Notes: a model not told the origin generated them from the sequence alone. Counted from the first letter of the stretch, positions 56,701-63,856 are shown. The stretch is 64,000 nt of DNA from an uncultured Clostridia bacterium (GCA_934120045.1 CAKOTF010000003.1:131136-195135); one strand, 5' to 3'. Made by a program: numbers and translations.

Positions 56701-59700
56701 AATATCAACAACAATAGATGAAAACAATAAAAAATTAATTGTAGTAGTTGAAGCAAGTGGAATAAACACAGAATGTGATGATTCAGTTCTAGATTCAACA
56801 TATGTAGATGTTTATGTTGATGGAGAAATAGCTTCAAATATAACCAAAACAATAACAGATAAAACAAAAATTGTTGATAAAATAAGATATACAATAACAC
56901 TTGATAATTTTGAAGAATTAATATTACAAAATGGCAAGAAATATAAAGAATGGAGTGGAAATATTAAATTAGCAATAAAAGGAAGATCAGCATTAGATAA
57001 ATATGGAAACGGAAATTTTGAAGAAATTATAGAAGATTCTGAGAAAACAAATTCAAACTTATCTGGAAAATTATTTGCAGATTTTATAGTTCCAGAAATT
57101 CAATATGAGGCGTCAAATTTAACAACAATAGTGGATACAGAAAACAAAGAATTAATTGTTAAATTCTATGCTAGAGATAAATATTATGCAAGAGAAAGCT
57201 TGAATATAACTGATTTAATATTTAATGTATACAATGAGGCAGAAAAGACATGGGAAAAAGTAGAGATAACATCAAGTCAAAATAGTTTGACAAAAGAAAA
57301 TATTGAAAATGGAATAATGTATACATTAAGAATAAAAGATCTTGAAAAAAATACGGGAATTAACTATAAAAATTATAGTGGTGCAGTAAATATAACAATA
57401 CCATCAGGAAAAATTTCAGATTATTCTGGAAACAAGAATAAAACACAATCAATAACATTAGGAATAAATAATAGTGATGATTCAGGAAATAAAGTAATTG
57501 TAGATATAATAGATCCAGTTTGGAAAATTGAAGATGTACAGAAAAATGTACAATCAGGAACAATTACCTTCAAGTTAATAGGAAAAGATAAATACTTAAA
57601 AGAAACAAACTTAACAGCTAATTCTATAAAAATCTTTATGGATAATATAGAAATGACAAATAATCCTAACTTAAAGAAAGATATTAGTACAGGAAATGTT
57701 TTATATGAAAAAAGAGATAATAAACTTGTAAAATATGCTGTAGAATATATAGTAACAATAAGAGGATTTGAAGAATATGAGTTAGACAAATCAGCTAATT
57801 ATCAAAATTGGAGTGGAAATACAAAAATCGTTTTAAGTGAAGGAATATTGACAGATGAGACAGGAAATACAAGTAAAGAAACAACATTTGATATTGGACA
57901 AGTAGATTTTGTTAGACCAATAATTAAGAAAATAAGTTCAAAGATAGACAAACAAGCAAAGACAGAAACTATTGAATTTATGGTAACAGATAAGTATTTT
58001 GGAACTTCTAATATAACAACAGATTCTATAAATGTTTATGTTGATGGAAAAATAGCAGAAGGAATTAACAAAGAAATAATTGCAGAAACAGATGTAACAG
58101 AAAATAGAAATGGAACAAACTATAAAATTGGTAAAAAATACACTTTAAAATTAAGTAATTTTGAACAAAAAAATAGATTTGGACAAACAACAGATTATTT
58201 GAACTGGAGTGGACAAACATCAATTAGAATTGCAGAAGATGTTATAGAAGATACAAGTGGAAACAAAAATTTACAAGAAACAATAGATGGCGAATATGTA
58301 GATTTTGTATCACCAGCAATGTTATATAATTATTTAACAACAGATGTAGATTATGAACAAAAATCTGTAACAATAAAATTCAGAATGGTTGATAAGAATT
58401 ACAAACGAGGAAATTTAACACTTAATGATTTGAAAATATTAATAAATCAAAAAGAGGTTGATTGGAATAAAGTAAAAAGAACGTTTAGAGAAGAACCAGT
58501 ATATTCAGAAATAAATGGGCAAAGAAAACAAATAGGTAATGAATATACAATAGTAATATCAGAATTAGATCAAACTAAACGTGAAGGAACAAATACTTTA
58601 GACTACAGTGGTATAATTACAGTTGCAATAAACGCAGGATTAATTGAAGATGAGTCTGGTAATACTAATAATTCTCAAATAATAACATTAGGAATTAGCC
58701 AAAAAATATGGGATAAAATAACAACATATATATCAAGTAAAAATATAATTGGAAGTAAGGAAAACCAAAGGTTTACAATTCAAGGAAGTTATGATACTCA
58801 AAATATTAATGGTTGGAGATTGTTAGGAACAACAGAAGATGGAAAATTAATGATTGTTGCAACAAATATAGTAAAACCAGAAAATAAACAAGGTTATGAA
58901 ATAAGTGGTGCAGACGGATATGAAAATGCAACAGAAGAATTAAACAGAATTGGAGCATTATATGGACAAGGTTATGGGGCTGTAGGAGGAAGAAGTATAA
59001 CATTAAAAGATATTAATAAAATAACTGGATATAATGCAACAGCTGGCGAAACCAAAACATATAATTCAAATAATGTATCAAAAAATGGTTTCAGATTCTT
59101 TGATGAAGCAAATAATAAATGGGCATTACTTACAGATTTATTCTCAAATGTAACAAAGAGTATAACAAATACATTTTATGAATATTCAGTAAATTCAATA
59201 TCAAGTAAGGCAATGCAAACAATATTTGGTAGTGACGGATATTGGGTAGCAAACAATTCTGTAAAAACAAATGATAATGATGTTGAATATGGAATGTTCT
59301 ATGTAAATGATAGTACAGTAACTTCTAGTAACTTATATAATTCAAGTGGAAATAGTAATACTGAACAATATGGCGTAAGACCAGTAGTAATTTTAGACTC
59401 TAGTGTAAAATTAAAAGGAAGTTCTAACAGTATATGGCAAATAGAAGAACAAGGTGATTTAGAATTAACAATTGATTTGAATGGAGGAGAATATTCTGAC
59501 GGAGATGAAATAAAGACATTTAAGCTAAATGAAGGAGAATCTTGGAGAGTAACTTTACCAAAAAGAGAAAAATATGAAATTGCATCATTGGAAATTACAG
59601 GAGAGGGAACATCTGCTGAATTACAAAGAAATGGTGATTATATAATAACAATGGGAAGTGAAAAGTCTTATATAAAAGTAATTTGGGATTATAATAAATA

Positions 59701-62700
59701 TAGTATAACATATAATACAAATGGTGGAAAAGTCGACCAAGAATATGTAAAAGCCGAGTATGGTCAACAATTAACAATATCAAATGCAATAAGAGAAGGA
59801 TATACATTATTAGGTTGGTCATCAACAGGAGATGAAAGCAATATTGATTATAGACCAGGTAATAATATAACTATAAAACAAAGCTTAATATTAGACGCAA
59901 TATGGCAATTAAATGATTATACATTAACATTTGATGGAAATAATGGTTCTATAATTGGTGATAGTACAATTACAGGAAAATATAGAACAGAAGTACAATT
60001 ACCAAAAGCAGAAAGAGCAGGATATACATTTGAGGGATGGGCAACAGAACCAGATGCAACAGAACCAGAATATAATGATAAATTAAGATTAAAAGAAAAC
60101 CTAACATTATATGCAGTATGGAAACCTGAACAATTTACAGTAGCATTTGATGGAAATGGTGGTACAACAAATGTAGAATCAGTAACAGAAAACTACAATG
60201 CAAAAGTAGACCTTCCAATAGCAGAAAGACCAGGATACACATTGTTAGGATGGGATGAAAATCAAGAAGCAACTAAAGCAACATATAGTACAAATAGCAA
60301 ATATACAATAAAAGGAAATACAACATTATATGCAATATGGTCAATAAACACATATACAGTAACATTTAACGCAGGAGAAGGAACTGTAAATCAAAATACA
60401 ATAGAAGGCACATATAATACAGAAATAAGATTACCAGAAGCAACAAGAAAAGGATATGAATTATTAGGATGGTCAGAAGATGCTAAGGCAACTCAACCAC
60501 AATATACTAATACATATGTAATAAAAGAAAACAAAGTATTATATGCAGTTTGGAGTACTAAGAGATATACAGTAGTACTTGACGCAAATGGTGGTCAAAT
60601 AGGAGATTCAACGGATTCAATAAAATCAATAACTAATAACTATTTAACAAACATCACATTGCCAACAGCAACAAGAGAAGGATATACATTTACAGGTTGG
60701 TCAACAAATATTAATGCTATATTGGGAGAATATAAAACAAATTATGAAATACAAGATAATATAACATTATATGCAATATGGACATCTGACAAATATACAA
60801 TAACATTTAACGGAAATGGTGGTATTGTAGAAACTGAAACAATAAGTGCAAACTTTAATTCAGATATAATATTACCAGAAGCAACAAGAGCAGGATATAC
60901 ATTGGTTGGATGGGATATAAGAGCATCATCAGCAACTGCAAAATATGAAGCTGGAAAAGAATATACAGTACAAGGAAATATAACATTATATGCAATATGG
61001 AGAGCTAATAAATTTGATATAATATTAAATGGAAATGGTGGAGCATTTGTATATGGTAATGGAAATAAAATTGAACAAATCTCATATCAAAAATATGCAA
61101 GTGATACAATAACAATGCCAATGCAAGAAACTACAAATGGATACCCAGTAATTCAAAGAAATGGATATACATTTAAAGGATGGGCTACAGAAGCGGGATC
61201 AGATGTAATAAAATATCAACCAGGAAAGACATATTCTGTAAGTGATATAGTAGCAAATTCGACAAATTTATATGCAATATGGCAAATAAATAAATATACA
61301 ATAACATTTAATAGAAATTCAAGTGATAATAGTATAAAAATAAATGGTGAAAGTACTGAAAATTATCATATAACAGAAAACTATTTAGAAAATGTTGCAT
61401 TACCAGCAGCCACAAGAAATGGATACACATTACTTGGATGGTCTGAAAATCCAACAGACACAACAGTTGATGCTTCAGGAACAGTTGGAACAACAGTTAC
61501 AATAACAGAAGATAAAACATATTATGCAATATGGGAAGCAAACCCTACAGAAATAGTATTTTATCCAAATGGAGGAAATATTACAGTAAATGGGGAACAA
61601 ACAAATGAAAAAACTCAATATATCACACGATATGAGTCAACAATTAATAATAATGTAAGTGAATTAGCTCCAAGTAGACAAGGATATACATTTGAAGGTT
61701 GGTATACTTCAGAAAATGGAGGTTCACAAGTATATGGAACTAATGGAAAAGGAATAATAGGAACTAATTATTGGGATGAAGAAGGAAAATGGATATATAC
61801 ATTAAATTCACTAAAATTATATGCACATTGGAAAGAAAAAACATATACAATAACATTTGATCCGAATGGAGGAAATATAACAGGAAATACGAAAGAGGTT
61901 GTATATAATTCAACAAAAAATAATAATGTAAGTTCATTAAATCCAACAAAAACTGGATATATATTTAATGGTTGGTATACAGAAAGAACTGAAGGAATAC
62001 AAGTATATAAAAATGATGGAAGTAGTAATGCAAATTCGAATACTTTCTGGAATAGTAACAATCAATGGGTATATACAGATGATATAACATTATATGCACA
62101 ATGGATACCTATAACATATACAATAACATATAATGGAAATGGAAGTACAAGTGGTTCAACGCCACAAAGTTCTCATACATATGATGAGGCTAAAAAATTA
62201 ACAGCAAATGGATTTGAGCGAACTGGATTTGAATTTGTTGGATGGTCAACACAAGCAACTGGTTCAAAACAATATTCAAATAGTGAATCTGTAGTAAATC
62301 TTTCATCACAAAATGGAAGTAAAATTATATTATATGCGGTATGGAAAGAAGAAGAATATACAATTACATTTAATGCAAATGGTGGAACAATACAAGAAGA
62401 TACAAAAAAAGTAGTATATTCATCAACTCAAAATAATGATGTAAGTACATTAAATCCTACAAAATTTGGATATATATTTAATGGATGGTATACATCTACG
62501 TCAGGTGGAATACAAGTATATGGTTCAAATGGAAAATGCAATGTAAATGCAAACGATTATTGGACATCTTCAAAACAATGGATATATGCTGACAATGTAA
62601 CATTATATGCACAATGGACAGCAATAACATATCAAATAGTATTTAACGGAAACGGAAATACTAGTGGAAGTATGACAAATATGGAATGCAAATATGGTGC

Positions 62701-63739
62701 AACATATAGTTTATCAGAAAATGGATTCAATAAAGATGGTTATGAATTTATTGGATGGGCAACAAGTGCTAATGGAGAAGTGGTATATCAAAATCAACAG
62801 GAAATAAATAGTTTGTCCAGTGTTAATGGAAGTAAAATTAATTTATATGCAAAATGGAAATTAATTTTAGTATATCCATCAGGAGTTGTACTAGATCAAA
62901 ATAGTGCAATAATAGATTTGAGTGCAGATGATATAACAGTAAAATTAAATGCTACAATACAACCAAGCAAGGCAAATACTGATTTGAATTTAACTTGGAA
63001 AAGTAGTAATGAATCAGTAGCTACAGTTAATGAAAATGGTCTTGTTACAGGTGTAGCAAATGGAATAGCTACTATAACAGTTACTACGCAAAATGGTTAT
63101 ACTGCGCAATGTTCTATAGTTGTTCAAACATCTATAAAAACAATAAGGATAACAAATGAAGGCGAAATAGCTTTAAATGGCCTTGGAAGTACAACAAAAA
63201 TAGATGTAACAGTAACACCTTTTACAAGAACAGAAAAGATAGTTTGGAAAAGTTCAAATGAAAATGTGGCTAAAGTAGACGAAAATGGAACTGTAACTGC
63301 AATAGGTTCAGGAAAAGTTACAATTACTGTACAAAATTCAAGTGGAAATGTAAAAGCATATATTAATGTTACTGTAACAGATATAGATAGTTTTAATGAT
63401 GAGTTTTACACCTTGAATGGACATAGTAAAGGTTGGATGACAATTGGATCAGAAAAAACGATTAGTAGTCAAGGAAAGATGATTTCTAAAATAGAAGGTT
63501 CTGCTAGTTTTTGGTTTATTAAAAGACCTTGGGGTATATATGCGGGACTTGCAATAGATGTATATGATGGAACAAACTGGGAAACTTTATGGGAGAGCTA
63601 TAAGAATTTTGATTTTAACTTGGGTGCACCAAATAGAGAATATTCGGCTTCTGTATCTAAAACTATAAATAATAATAAATTATATACAAAAATAAGAGGA
63701 AGATTGTATCTGGGAAGTGACATTTGGAGTGCGCGGTGA
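41792..63739 (+). CDS. Giant BspA/InlB-type repeat surface protein (about 7,315 aa), C-terminus frameshifted
   Basis: One uninterrupted frame. The ATG at 41792 follows GGAGGATAAAAAA; upstream in-frame ATGs overlap that site or have none. A basic N-terminus and hydrophobic segment (KNVIILAMITIIFIGVYL) suggest Sec export. In order: a beta-rich N-domain; six BspA-type DUF285 leucine-rich blocks (units like TSKVTDMNSMFxxCxNLTTL); about 19 Ig-like modules with DxIKPxIxYKYS...DKYY starts; a segment with YGVRPVVILD (DUF6273-like); 13-14 InlB B-repeats (GYTLLGWS...LYAIW); two Big_2 Ig domains; and a short C-terminal domain. No LPxTG motif. It is likely an adhesin or stalk. A plus-one shift near 63725 would add 18 residues. 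Confidence 0.9.
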   Translation: MRRDTRFRKKVKNVIILAMITIIFIGVYLNINNSRAKETIKIEANVSDSISATNVQQIVLEATKNDLGNYEIILPEYVNNLKTVQYINESNNTIQDNKIILSTDEINNKKISLKAEFDQKNVTKDTENVVLYNQKINLNDKGISVDGYMPLKSEVNITQTGSDMILKVLYSDNNGEKITYIPSEYEQTLKITLNKKMYRVEQSLISSTDAEYIVVEQSNSELVINNISSNTIDITNEEVPTIISSQYNGEDNKYYFAGGPIANSQIESIKFVTNPKEVLGTKWDASENGDNSVIAGYIDSNGNELYEIYVASNSDKTTKVYTPEDASYMFYECSNLTTIDIQNLGTSKTINMNSMFAMCTNITTLELQNFDTSNVEDMENMFFGCENLETLDISNFITAKVTIMSNMFQNCKKLTELNLESFDTSKVIDMNSMFNGCESLTILNLNNFNTTEVTDMSWMFYNCKNITTLDISNFDTSNVIDMSAMFSTCENLTTLNISNFNTTEVTSMNAMFSDCKKLQILNISNFNISKVEDMSFMFSGCNKLSELDLGKQFTKIANENEGIFDGLEENQLVIKVPSAIYAGENEIKLNNGSTDIITFLDNVKVECKYKIEWKKVSSSVDIAQKQIDVVLQAEGVNTTYDSAKILTDEISKYLQLYIDEKIVDNVTVTIENQEVKNGKLQCTLKIKNEGIKDGEGIALIIKEDSAIDKYGNGNLEIKLIIAEPLPIMQNTQYNGDDNKYYFAGGTIENSKIESIKFVASKEEVLGTQWDASENGNNSVIAGYVDSNNNGLYEIYVASNSEKTTKVYMPEDASYMFYEGNNLTTIDLQNINTSKTINMNSMFATCNNITTLDLSNFDTSEVTDMENMFYKNEKLRTLNISSFNTSKVTTMSNMFSNCTSLAELDLNNFNTSKVTDMNSMFFECRNLTTLNVSNFDTVETTDMSWMFYNCNNLTTLDLSSFNVNKVVDMSSIFSKCSNLETLDLGKQFTQIPSEYENMFDGIGSNKTLIIYVPETIYSGEKEIRLNNTSEEKIQVSNNVTINCKYRIDFKEVSKTINAGQKQIDLVLQAEGVNTTYNLTKLTSENLEDYIEIYANGVKRNDVTLTLVKQEVISGNLQCTLKINYGNIQEDEGTKLVIKRETVQDEYGNGNLEYELALIEPTPIIKNTQYNGSNNKYYFAGGTIENSKIESIKFVSSKEAVIGTKWDASENGDNSVIAGYIDSNNNGLYEIYIASNSVKTTKVYTPEDVSYMFYSCNNLTTIDVQNLDTSKTINMNSMFAICNNVTTLNLSSFDTSKVIDMENMFYKNEKLVTLDISSFNTSEVTTMSNMFSNCTSLTKLDLNNFDTSKVTDMNSMFFECRNLATLNISNFNTPQVTDMSYMFYNNQKLTTINVSNFNTSNTVYMGAMFSGCSAITTLDISNFDISKVEDMSSMFRRCSNLTTLDLGKKFTQIASEYEDMFDGIGSNTTLVIKVPEAIYSGEKEIRLNNTSEEKIQFPNNVTIDCKYRIDWKKISSTINTEQKQIELILQAEGINTTYSSNKLTNSNLEKYFEIYVDREKTTDINISINNQEVINNKLQCTLTLGFENAVESGEVSILIKRGTTQDQYENSNLEQKIIVDSVDFIKPSIKYTYSKSDIDKDNKTLTINFTATDKNLDTAASVLQKSDLSLAIYNYDSNGKGYWENVDILDANNTFTQNINGKEIDYVLTIKTLPIDIVEKYAGRSGYVTLTIPKDKIVDTFGNKNDAKTITVGINEPTGNGNNQIVDVINPIWTASNMTFDNQQGKITFKLIGTDKYFKESTLTSNKIKTFIGKDEITGTIDMNIAKTSDLTEKRDEVNTVYGIEYLVTISNVKSLYEGNLKLIINSATLEDLYGNFSKETEISSLGIVDFKKPSITKISSEVDKTAKTEKIVFEVRDNYFKASTLNKNDIKIFVDEEDTGSELTKELSEKEILDENGKKIGIKYTLLISGFEQRKNVNNKNYKNWSGTVRIEVPAEKISDEYGNYNDNTSIDGDFVDVIKPSITYKYLTTDIQGANDSVKIVFDITDKYYSLDELKLEDLAIKMMVDDERYDILTNKKVGISFSSEDITNTINITKENGVQKDQLNQVVGKRYTLILSNLSKLMTNDNRPTLDYSGFLSISIPKDKIQDTSENKNIAQTITVGTSIDGNETNGGSVIVDTVKPIWKVTENNKQVDSENTSEIVLQGTDTYYLRNTLTTGRYNATEIMDKIKIYVDGIQTSNGITIEIGNEKALKENRTIDGKTEEVQYGVEYNVKISGYDSNAKFIRIEMQEGTLVDKSGNLNNKTQLAVLNTLKSAVIDKDSSGVVKETSKFLGGNIKRNQIEKIKIVTSLSEVKGTTWDVSSSGDNSILAGYIDEDNNGKYEVYIGSDFNIFGNTDSSWLFAQMTNLKIIEGLNNLYTINVKDMSHMFDGNKVLSGLQLSNNFNTKSVTNMSHMFEKCEIISELDLGPNFDTTNVKNMQYMFAGNSNLTSLDLKEKFVTNNVTDISHMFDGNIKMSSIIGINKFNTSNVTNMSGLFKNCNNIPKIDLGNNFDTTNVTNMDEMFFNCTNISEIDLGIAFNRIAESHTNFTTNCGTNSTKIYVGEAIYSNEHKFRLNNSSSETIEYNIGTIICKYQIKISKISSSVNANDGTLTVKLKATGYNTTYSLNSLDESKIGVYVNNEKADSINKTVNATEVSDGIEYTIVLSNFEQSTFQNNKTYKEWSGNVSLKIAEGVASDKYGHRNLETEIKDDEKDRNTENFMFADFIKPSIIYRSANTEIDAENKVVTMKFDVRDKYYVSSNINLSDIIMKIYNEASDKQDKWEQAKINNIISYEEYVNNTLKEKGYEGVTLDDMDAETIEKFENGILTEDYYHQNIETKFNTLSFEADQDGCGGTYTLQIKNLEQEMGELYKNYSGYISFIIPEGKILDKSGNKNISKTITLGINDPKIDENEQPIIVDVVNPTLKIENTNIDKTKGEVTLDIVGTDKYYLENTLTLDKIHLFVDDEETEKIQKQFIINNGETTENANSYAIPLYENREGKQVQYGVKYHLKLSRISLDNDQNNEETENGKIDMTIDEGVIKDKSGNINSESKFEICDIDTISPKVNKISSSIDKVNKTAEIKFSITDKHIIEPNISNNYRIYIDEEDITDSVNQQIEKEQIIKTNSLGKEKFIGYNYTITLSNFEQKRKTNGKNYKDWSGTLRLEIAEGTAVDEYGNKNKTTSIFGEFVDFTKPYISYKYSENDIDRNRDIVKLVFDVTDKYYDARDLTLDDLLIKIKVDDKRFDILNNDNVNVNLESKEIRETINKTINGKVEINKENQLVGKEYTLTISNLSKAIKGEDRKTLDYSGILSVLINDVEKDTSENINNKTTLTVGVSIIGTNETNGEEVIVDTVKPIWEKQENAITNIDENTLSSIAIKGTDTYYSRNTLSDGEYSATQLSDKIKVFVDNQETTSGITINIKQEEALEENRENLETYEINRVQYGVVLRIEVKGFSKLADQVKIKVMAGTLLDSSENANIDTEFIMYNCLKETNKDILFNESTNSFEDNGFLGNTSVKRNKIEKITFVNSIDQVKGTTWNASSNGDSSIIAGYEDSDSNGYYEIYIGSNENIYGNINSSYLFAGMENLKNIVDMNNLYMTNIINIDSLFFGDKKLQNIELGTNFKTNNVTNMDNLFRDCETLNEIKLNSEFNTLKVTTMKNMFRNCKNVETLSLGTEFDTTNVTNMSNMFNGLEKIRNINLENKFNTINVTNMEYMFANCKKLKGINFTEKFNTSNVENMRYMFYNCNSSEYINFGENFNTEKVKDMSYMFAENNTLSSIQLPNEFNTKSVVNMNGMFYNCNNADEINLGSKFYTIKANNMNNMFEKCSKLVALDLGPAFTNIANSNANMLKDCGKSANSTIYCGEAIYGDVKNLRLNSSSSVQVNYLIGRIECKYRIEWSKVSSILDKENKKLIVTIKAEGINTIYKEGTATLTERNMHVYVDGELADDGINVVKTLNSGENITGGVQYILTIENFEQQSKQTEKKYYEWSGNVSVQIDRGIAFDEYGNGNLMNEIKDEQVTENTDGKMFVDFIKPEITYKYSKADINYDDKTLEVVLKVYDKYIGRSELTTDDITAQIYNEETKKYDTIENVLATINTKYTDNELEIRYQITNLSREFIEKYANYSGYISIIVPENKIFDMSGNGNIQKIITIGINNPDNTGENVIVDVVDPVWHIENVRTFNKNKGETTEDSYVLVDLIGTDKYLSKSILSENDLSIAIDGEIVSTISKKLVENTNGKKYEEMYETIDGTKKLYGVKYTLKLSNFEAGEEVTDREFAEWSGSTTIMVEPGCLEDISKNTNKQTSLGIGIVDFIRPEFVQQDLTSTDIMLDKIKKTQTIKLSAYDKFMLPPTDKELEKIRNSIIVYVDSEIDRNVTKKLEYIENKYVLTLSNFKDGGNVKIQIPENVTTDKYGNGNKESIIKVVVDEISPTINYEYSKDETNKEEKKYTMEFSVYDRHYNDSSRITLNNLNTIRMGKYDLKNLSQLSQINLALETDEENDKVFKMINGEKVLVGRKYRLVISNIDKENGIEYTGAVTIVISANSVLDKYTNGNIATTITSGVYTDENGNKTPEEIVDVVSPVIKTANLKIRNETMTITFEVKDSSGINEATSKLIDSETRNIDLSLISLIVGDNTQKLSAKMIGNVEDIVNEENKNIGFTFTIEMPKVQDIDNAYLLFPQGIVEDTKGNQNNLTKIVLSTKLLAVGNETGPNSGFLGNTNIKRKDIQSVEFVNNVIIPVELQGTKWDVSQSQDGSITAWYRETENGKYEVYIGSEFEINANTDSSYLFANIGSNCTEGNIIRNLKALNTSNTTNMSHMFENFGNSSMTKLELGEKFDISKVTDMTKMFYNCGKDGMLELDLGPQFANIPDKHDDIITNCGKKDGVIYVGEAIYSDSTNLRLNGASNTKIKYNMGRIECKYRTEWSKISTTIDENNKKLIVVVEASGINTECDDSVLDSTYVDVYVDGEIASNITKTITDKTKIVDKIRYTITLDNFEELILQNGKKYKEWSGNIKLAIKGRSALDKYGNGNFEEIIEDSEKTNSNLSGKLFADFIVPEIQYEASNLTTIVDTENKELIVKFYARDKYYARESLNITDLIFNVYNEAEKTWEKVEITSSQNSLTKENIENGIMYTLRIKDLEKNTGINYKNYSGAVNITIPSGKISDYSGNKNKTQSITLGINNSDDSGNKVIVDIIDPVWKIEDVQKNVQSGTITFKLIGKDKYLKETNLTANSIKIFMDNIEMTNNPNLKKDISTGNVLYEKRDNKLVKYAVEYIVTIRGFEEYELDKSANYQNWSGNTKIVLSEGILTDETGNTSKETTFDIGQVDFVRPIIKKISSKIDKQAKTETIEFMVTDKYFGTSNITTDSINVYVDGKIAEGINKEIIAETDVTENRNGTNYKIGKKYTLKLSNFEQKNRFGQTTDYLNWSGQTSIRIAEDVIEDTSGNKNLQETIDGEYVDFVSPAMLYNYLTTDVDYEQKSVTIKFRMVDKNYKRGNLTLNDLKILINQKEVDWNKVKRTFREEPVYSEINGQRKQIGNEYTIVISELDQTKREGTNTLDYSGIITVAINAGLIEDESGNTNNSQIITLGISQKIWDKITTYISSKNIIGSKENQRFTIQGSYDTQNINGWRLLGTTEDGKLMIVATNIVKPENKQGYEISGADGYENATEELNRIGALYGQGYGAVGGRSITLKDINKITGYNATAGETKTYNSNNVSKNGFRFFDEANNKWALLTDLFSNVTKSITNTFYEYSVNSISSKAMQTIFGSDGYWVANNSVKTNDNDVEYGMFYVNDSTVTSSNLYNSSGNSNTEQYGVRPVVILDSSVKLKGSSNSIWQIEEQGDLELTIDLNGGEYSDGDEIKTFKLNEGESWRVTLPKREKYEIASLEITGEGTSAELQRNGDYIITMGSEKSYIKVIWDYNKYSITYNTNGGKVDQEYVKAEYGQQLTISNAIREGYTLLGWSSTGDESNIDYRPGNNITIKQSLILDAIWQLNDYTLTFDGNNGSIIGDSTITGKYRTEVQLPKAERAGYTFEGWATEPDATEPEYNDKLRLKENLTLYAVWKPEQFTVAFDGNGGTTNVESVTENYNAKVDLPIAERPGYTLLGWDENQEATKATYSTNSKYTIKGNTTLYAIWSINTYTVTFNAGEGTVNQNTIEGTYNTEIRLPEATRKGYELLGWSEDAKATQPQYTNTYVIKENKVLYAVWSTKRYTVVLDANGGQIGDSTDSIKSITNNYLTNITLPTATREGYTFTGWSTNINAILGEYKTNYEIQDNITLYAIWTSDKYTITFNGNGGIVETETISANFNSDIILPEATRAGYTLVGWDIRASSATAKYEAGKEYTVQGNITLYAIWRANKFDIILNGNGGAFVYGNGNKIEQISYQKYASDTITMPMQETTNGYPVIQRNGYTFKGWATEAGSDVIKYQPGKTYSVSDIVANSTNLYAIWQINKYTITFNRNSSDNSIKINGESTENYHITENYLENVALPAATRNGYTLLGWSENPTDTTVDASGTVGTTVTITEDKTYYAIWEANPTEIVFYPNGGNITVNGEQTNEKTQYITRYESTINNNVSELAPSRQGYTFEGWYTSENGGSQVYGTNGKGIIGTNYWDEEGKWIYTLNSLKLYAHWKEKTYTITFDPNGGNITGNTKEVVYNSTKNNNVSSLNPTKTGYIFNGWYTERTEGIQVYKNDGSSNANSNTFWNSNNQWVYTDDITLYAQWIPITYTITYNGNGSTSGSTPQSSHTYDEAKKLTANGFERTGFEFVGWSTQATGSKQYSNSESVVNLSSQNGSKIILYAVWKEEEYTITFNANGGTIQEDTKKVVYSSTQNNDVSTLNPTKFGYIFNGWYTSTSGGIQVYGSNGKCNVNANDYWTSSKQWIYADNVTLYAQWTAITYQIVFNGNGNTSGSMTNMECKYGATYSLSENGFNKDGYEFIGWATSANGEVVYQNQQEINSLSSVNGSKINLYAKWKLILVYPSGVVLDQNSAIIDLSADDITVKLNATIQPSKANTDLNLTWKSSNESVATVNENGLVTGVANGIATITVTTQNGYTAQCSIVVQTSIKTIRITNEGEIALNGLGSTTKIDVTVTPFTRTEKIVWKSSNENVAKVDENGTVTAIGSGKVTITVQNSSGNVKAYINVTVTDIDSFNDEFYTLNGHSKGWMTIGSEKTISSQGKMISKIEGSASFWFIKRPWGIYAGLAIDVYDGTNWETLWESYKNFDFNLGAPNREYSASVSKTINNNKLYTKIRGRLYLGSDIWSAR
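42505..43610 (+). repeat. BspA-type leucine-rich block 1 in the giant protein
   Basis: Begins at the QYNGEDNKYYFAGG lead-in and runs through about nine TSxVxDMxxMFxxCxxL units, followed by a KYKIEWKKV-type Ig module. DNA shows no indels breaking frame. Confidence 0.85.
43966..44930 (+). repeat. BspA-type leucine-rich block 2
   Basis: Lead-in QYNGDDNKYYFAGGTIENSK and about seven DUF285 units. Starts about 1.46 kb after block 1 and is very close to block 3 at nucleotide level. Confidence 0.85.
45268..46310 (+). repeat. BspA-type leucine-rich block 3
   Basis: Lead-in QYNGSNNKYYFAGGTIENSK, eight or so DUF285 units, ending DCKYRIDWKK. Starts about 1.3 kb after block 2 and opens the first long Ig-like stretch. 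Confidence 0.85.
48781..49690 (+). repeat. BspA-type leucine-rich block 4
   Basis: Lead-in FLGGNIKRNQIEKIKIV, units such as TKSVTNMSHMFEKCEII, ending ICKYQIKISK. About 3.5 kb after block 3, with five Ig-like modules between. Confidence 0.85.
52438..53600 (+). repeat. BspA-type leucine-rich block 5
   Basis: Lead-in FLGNTSVKRNKIEKITFV; nine or so units such as TTNVTNMSNMFNGLEK. About 3.66 kb after block 4. Confidence 0.85.
56059..56680 (+). repeat. BspA-type leucine-rich block 6 (short)
   Basis: Lead-in FLGNTNIKRKDIQSVEFV and only two or three units. About 3.62 kb after block 5; four Ig-like modules follow rather than five. Confidence 0.8.
59458..62868 (+). repeat. InlB B-repeat (Listeria-Bacteroides repeat) array
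   Basis: Thirteen typical units plus a divergent first one, each about 70-95 residues: a YTITFNGNGG-type strand, a central GYTLLGWS or GYIFNGWYT turn, and an LYAIW ending. Units vary, so the array is old or diversified rather than freshly duplicated. Confidence 0.85.
62869..63390 (+). repeat. Two Big_2 bacterial Ig-like domains
   Basis: Each shows the LTWKSSNESVATVNENGLVT or IVWKSSNENVAKVDENGTVT core followed by a G(I/K)xTITV strand. Typical near the C-terminus of large surface proteins. Confidence 0.85.
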
Positions 63740-63782
63740 TAATTTTGGTGCTTCTTATGGTATTAAAGTATATTATAAATAG
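63726..63782 (+). pseudogene. Out-of-frame C-terminal extension of the giant protein
   Basis: In the +1 frame the DNA encodes GVRGDNFGASYGIKVYYK and then TAG (63780-63782). This looks like the natural last beta-strands. Removing one T of the TTT run at 63723-63725 would join LYLGSDI to it; as read, the frame ends at TGA (63737-63739) after WSAR. It could be an assembly or sequencing error, a phase-variable site, or a true mutation. Confidence 0.55.
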
Positions 63783-63856
63783 TGATTAACTATGAAAAAT
63801 AGTAAGAAGAACTGGAAAAAAATGTGGTTTTTTCTTAGAAATAACGACTCTATGTC

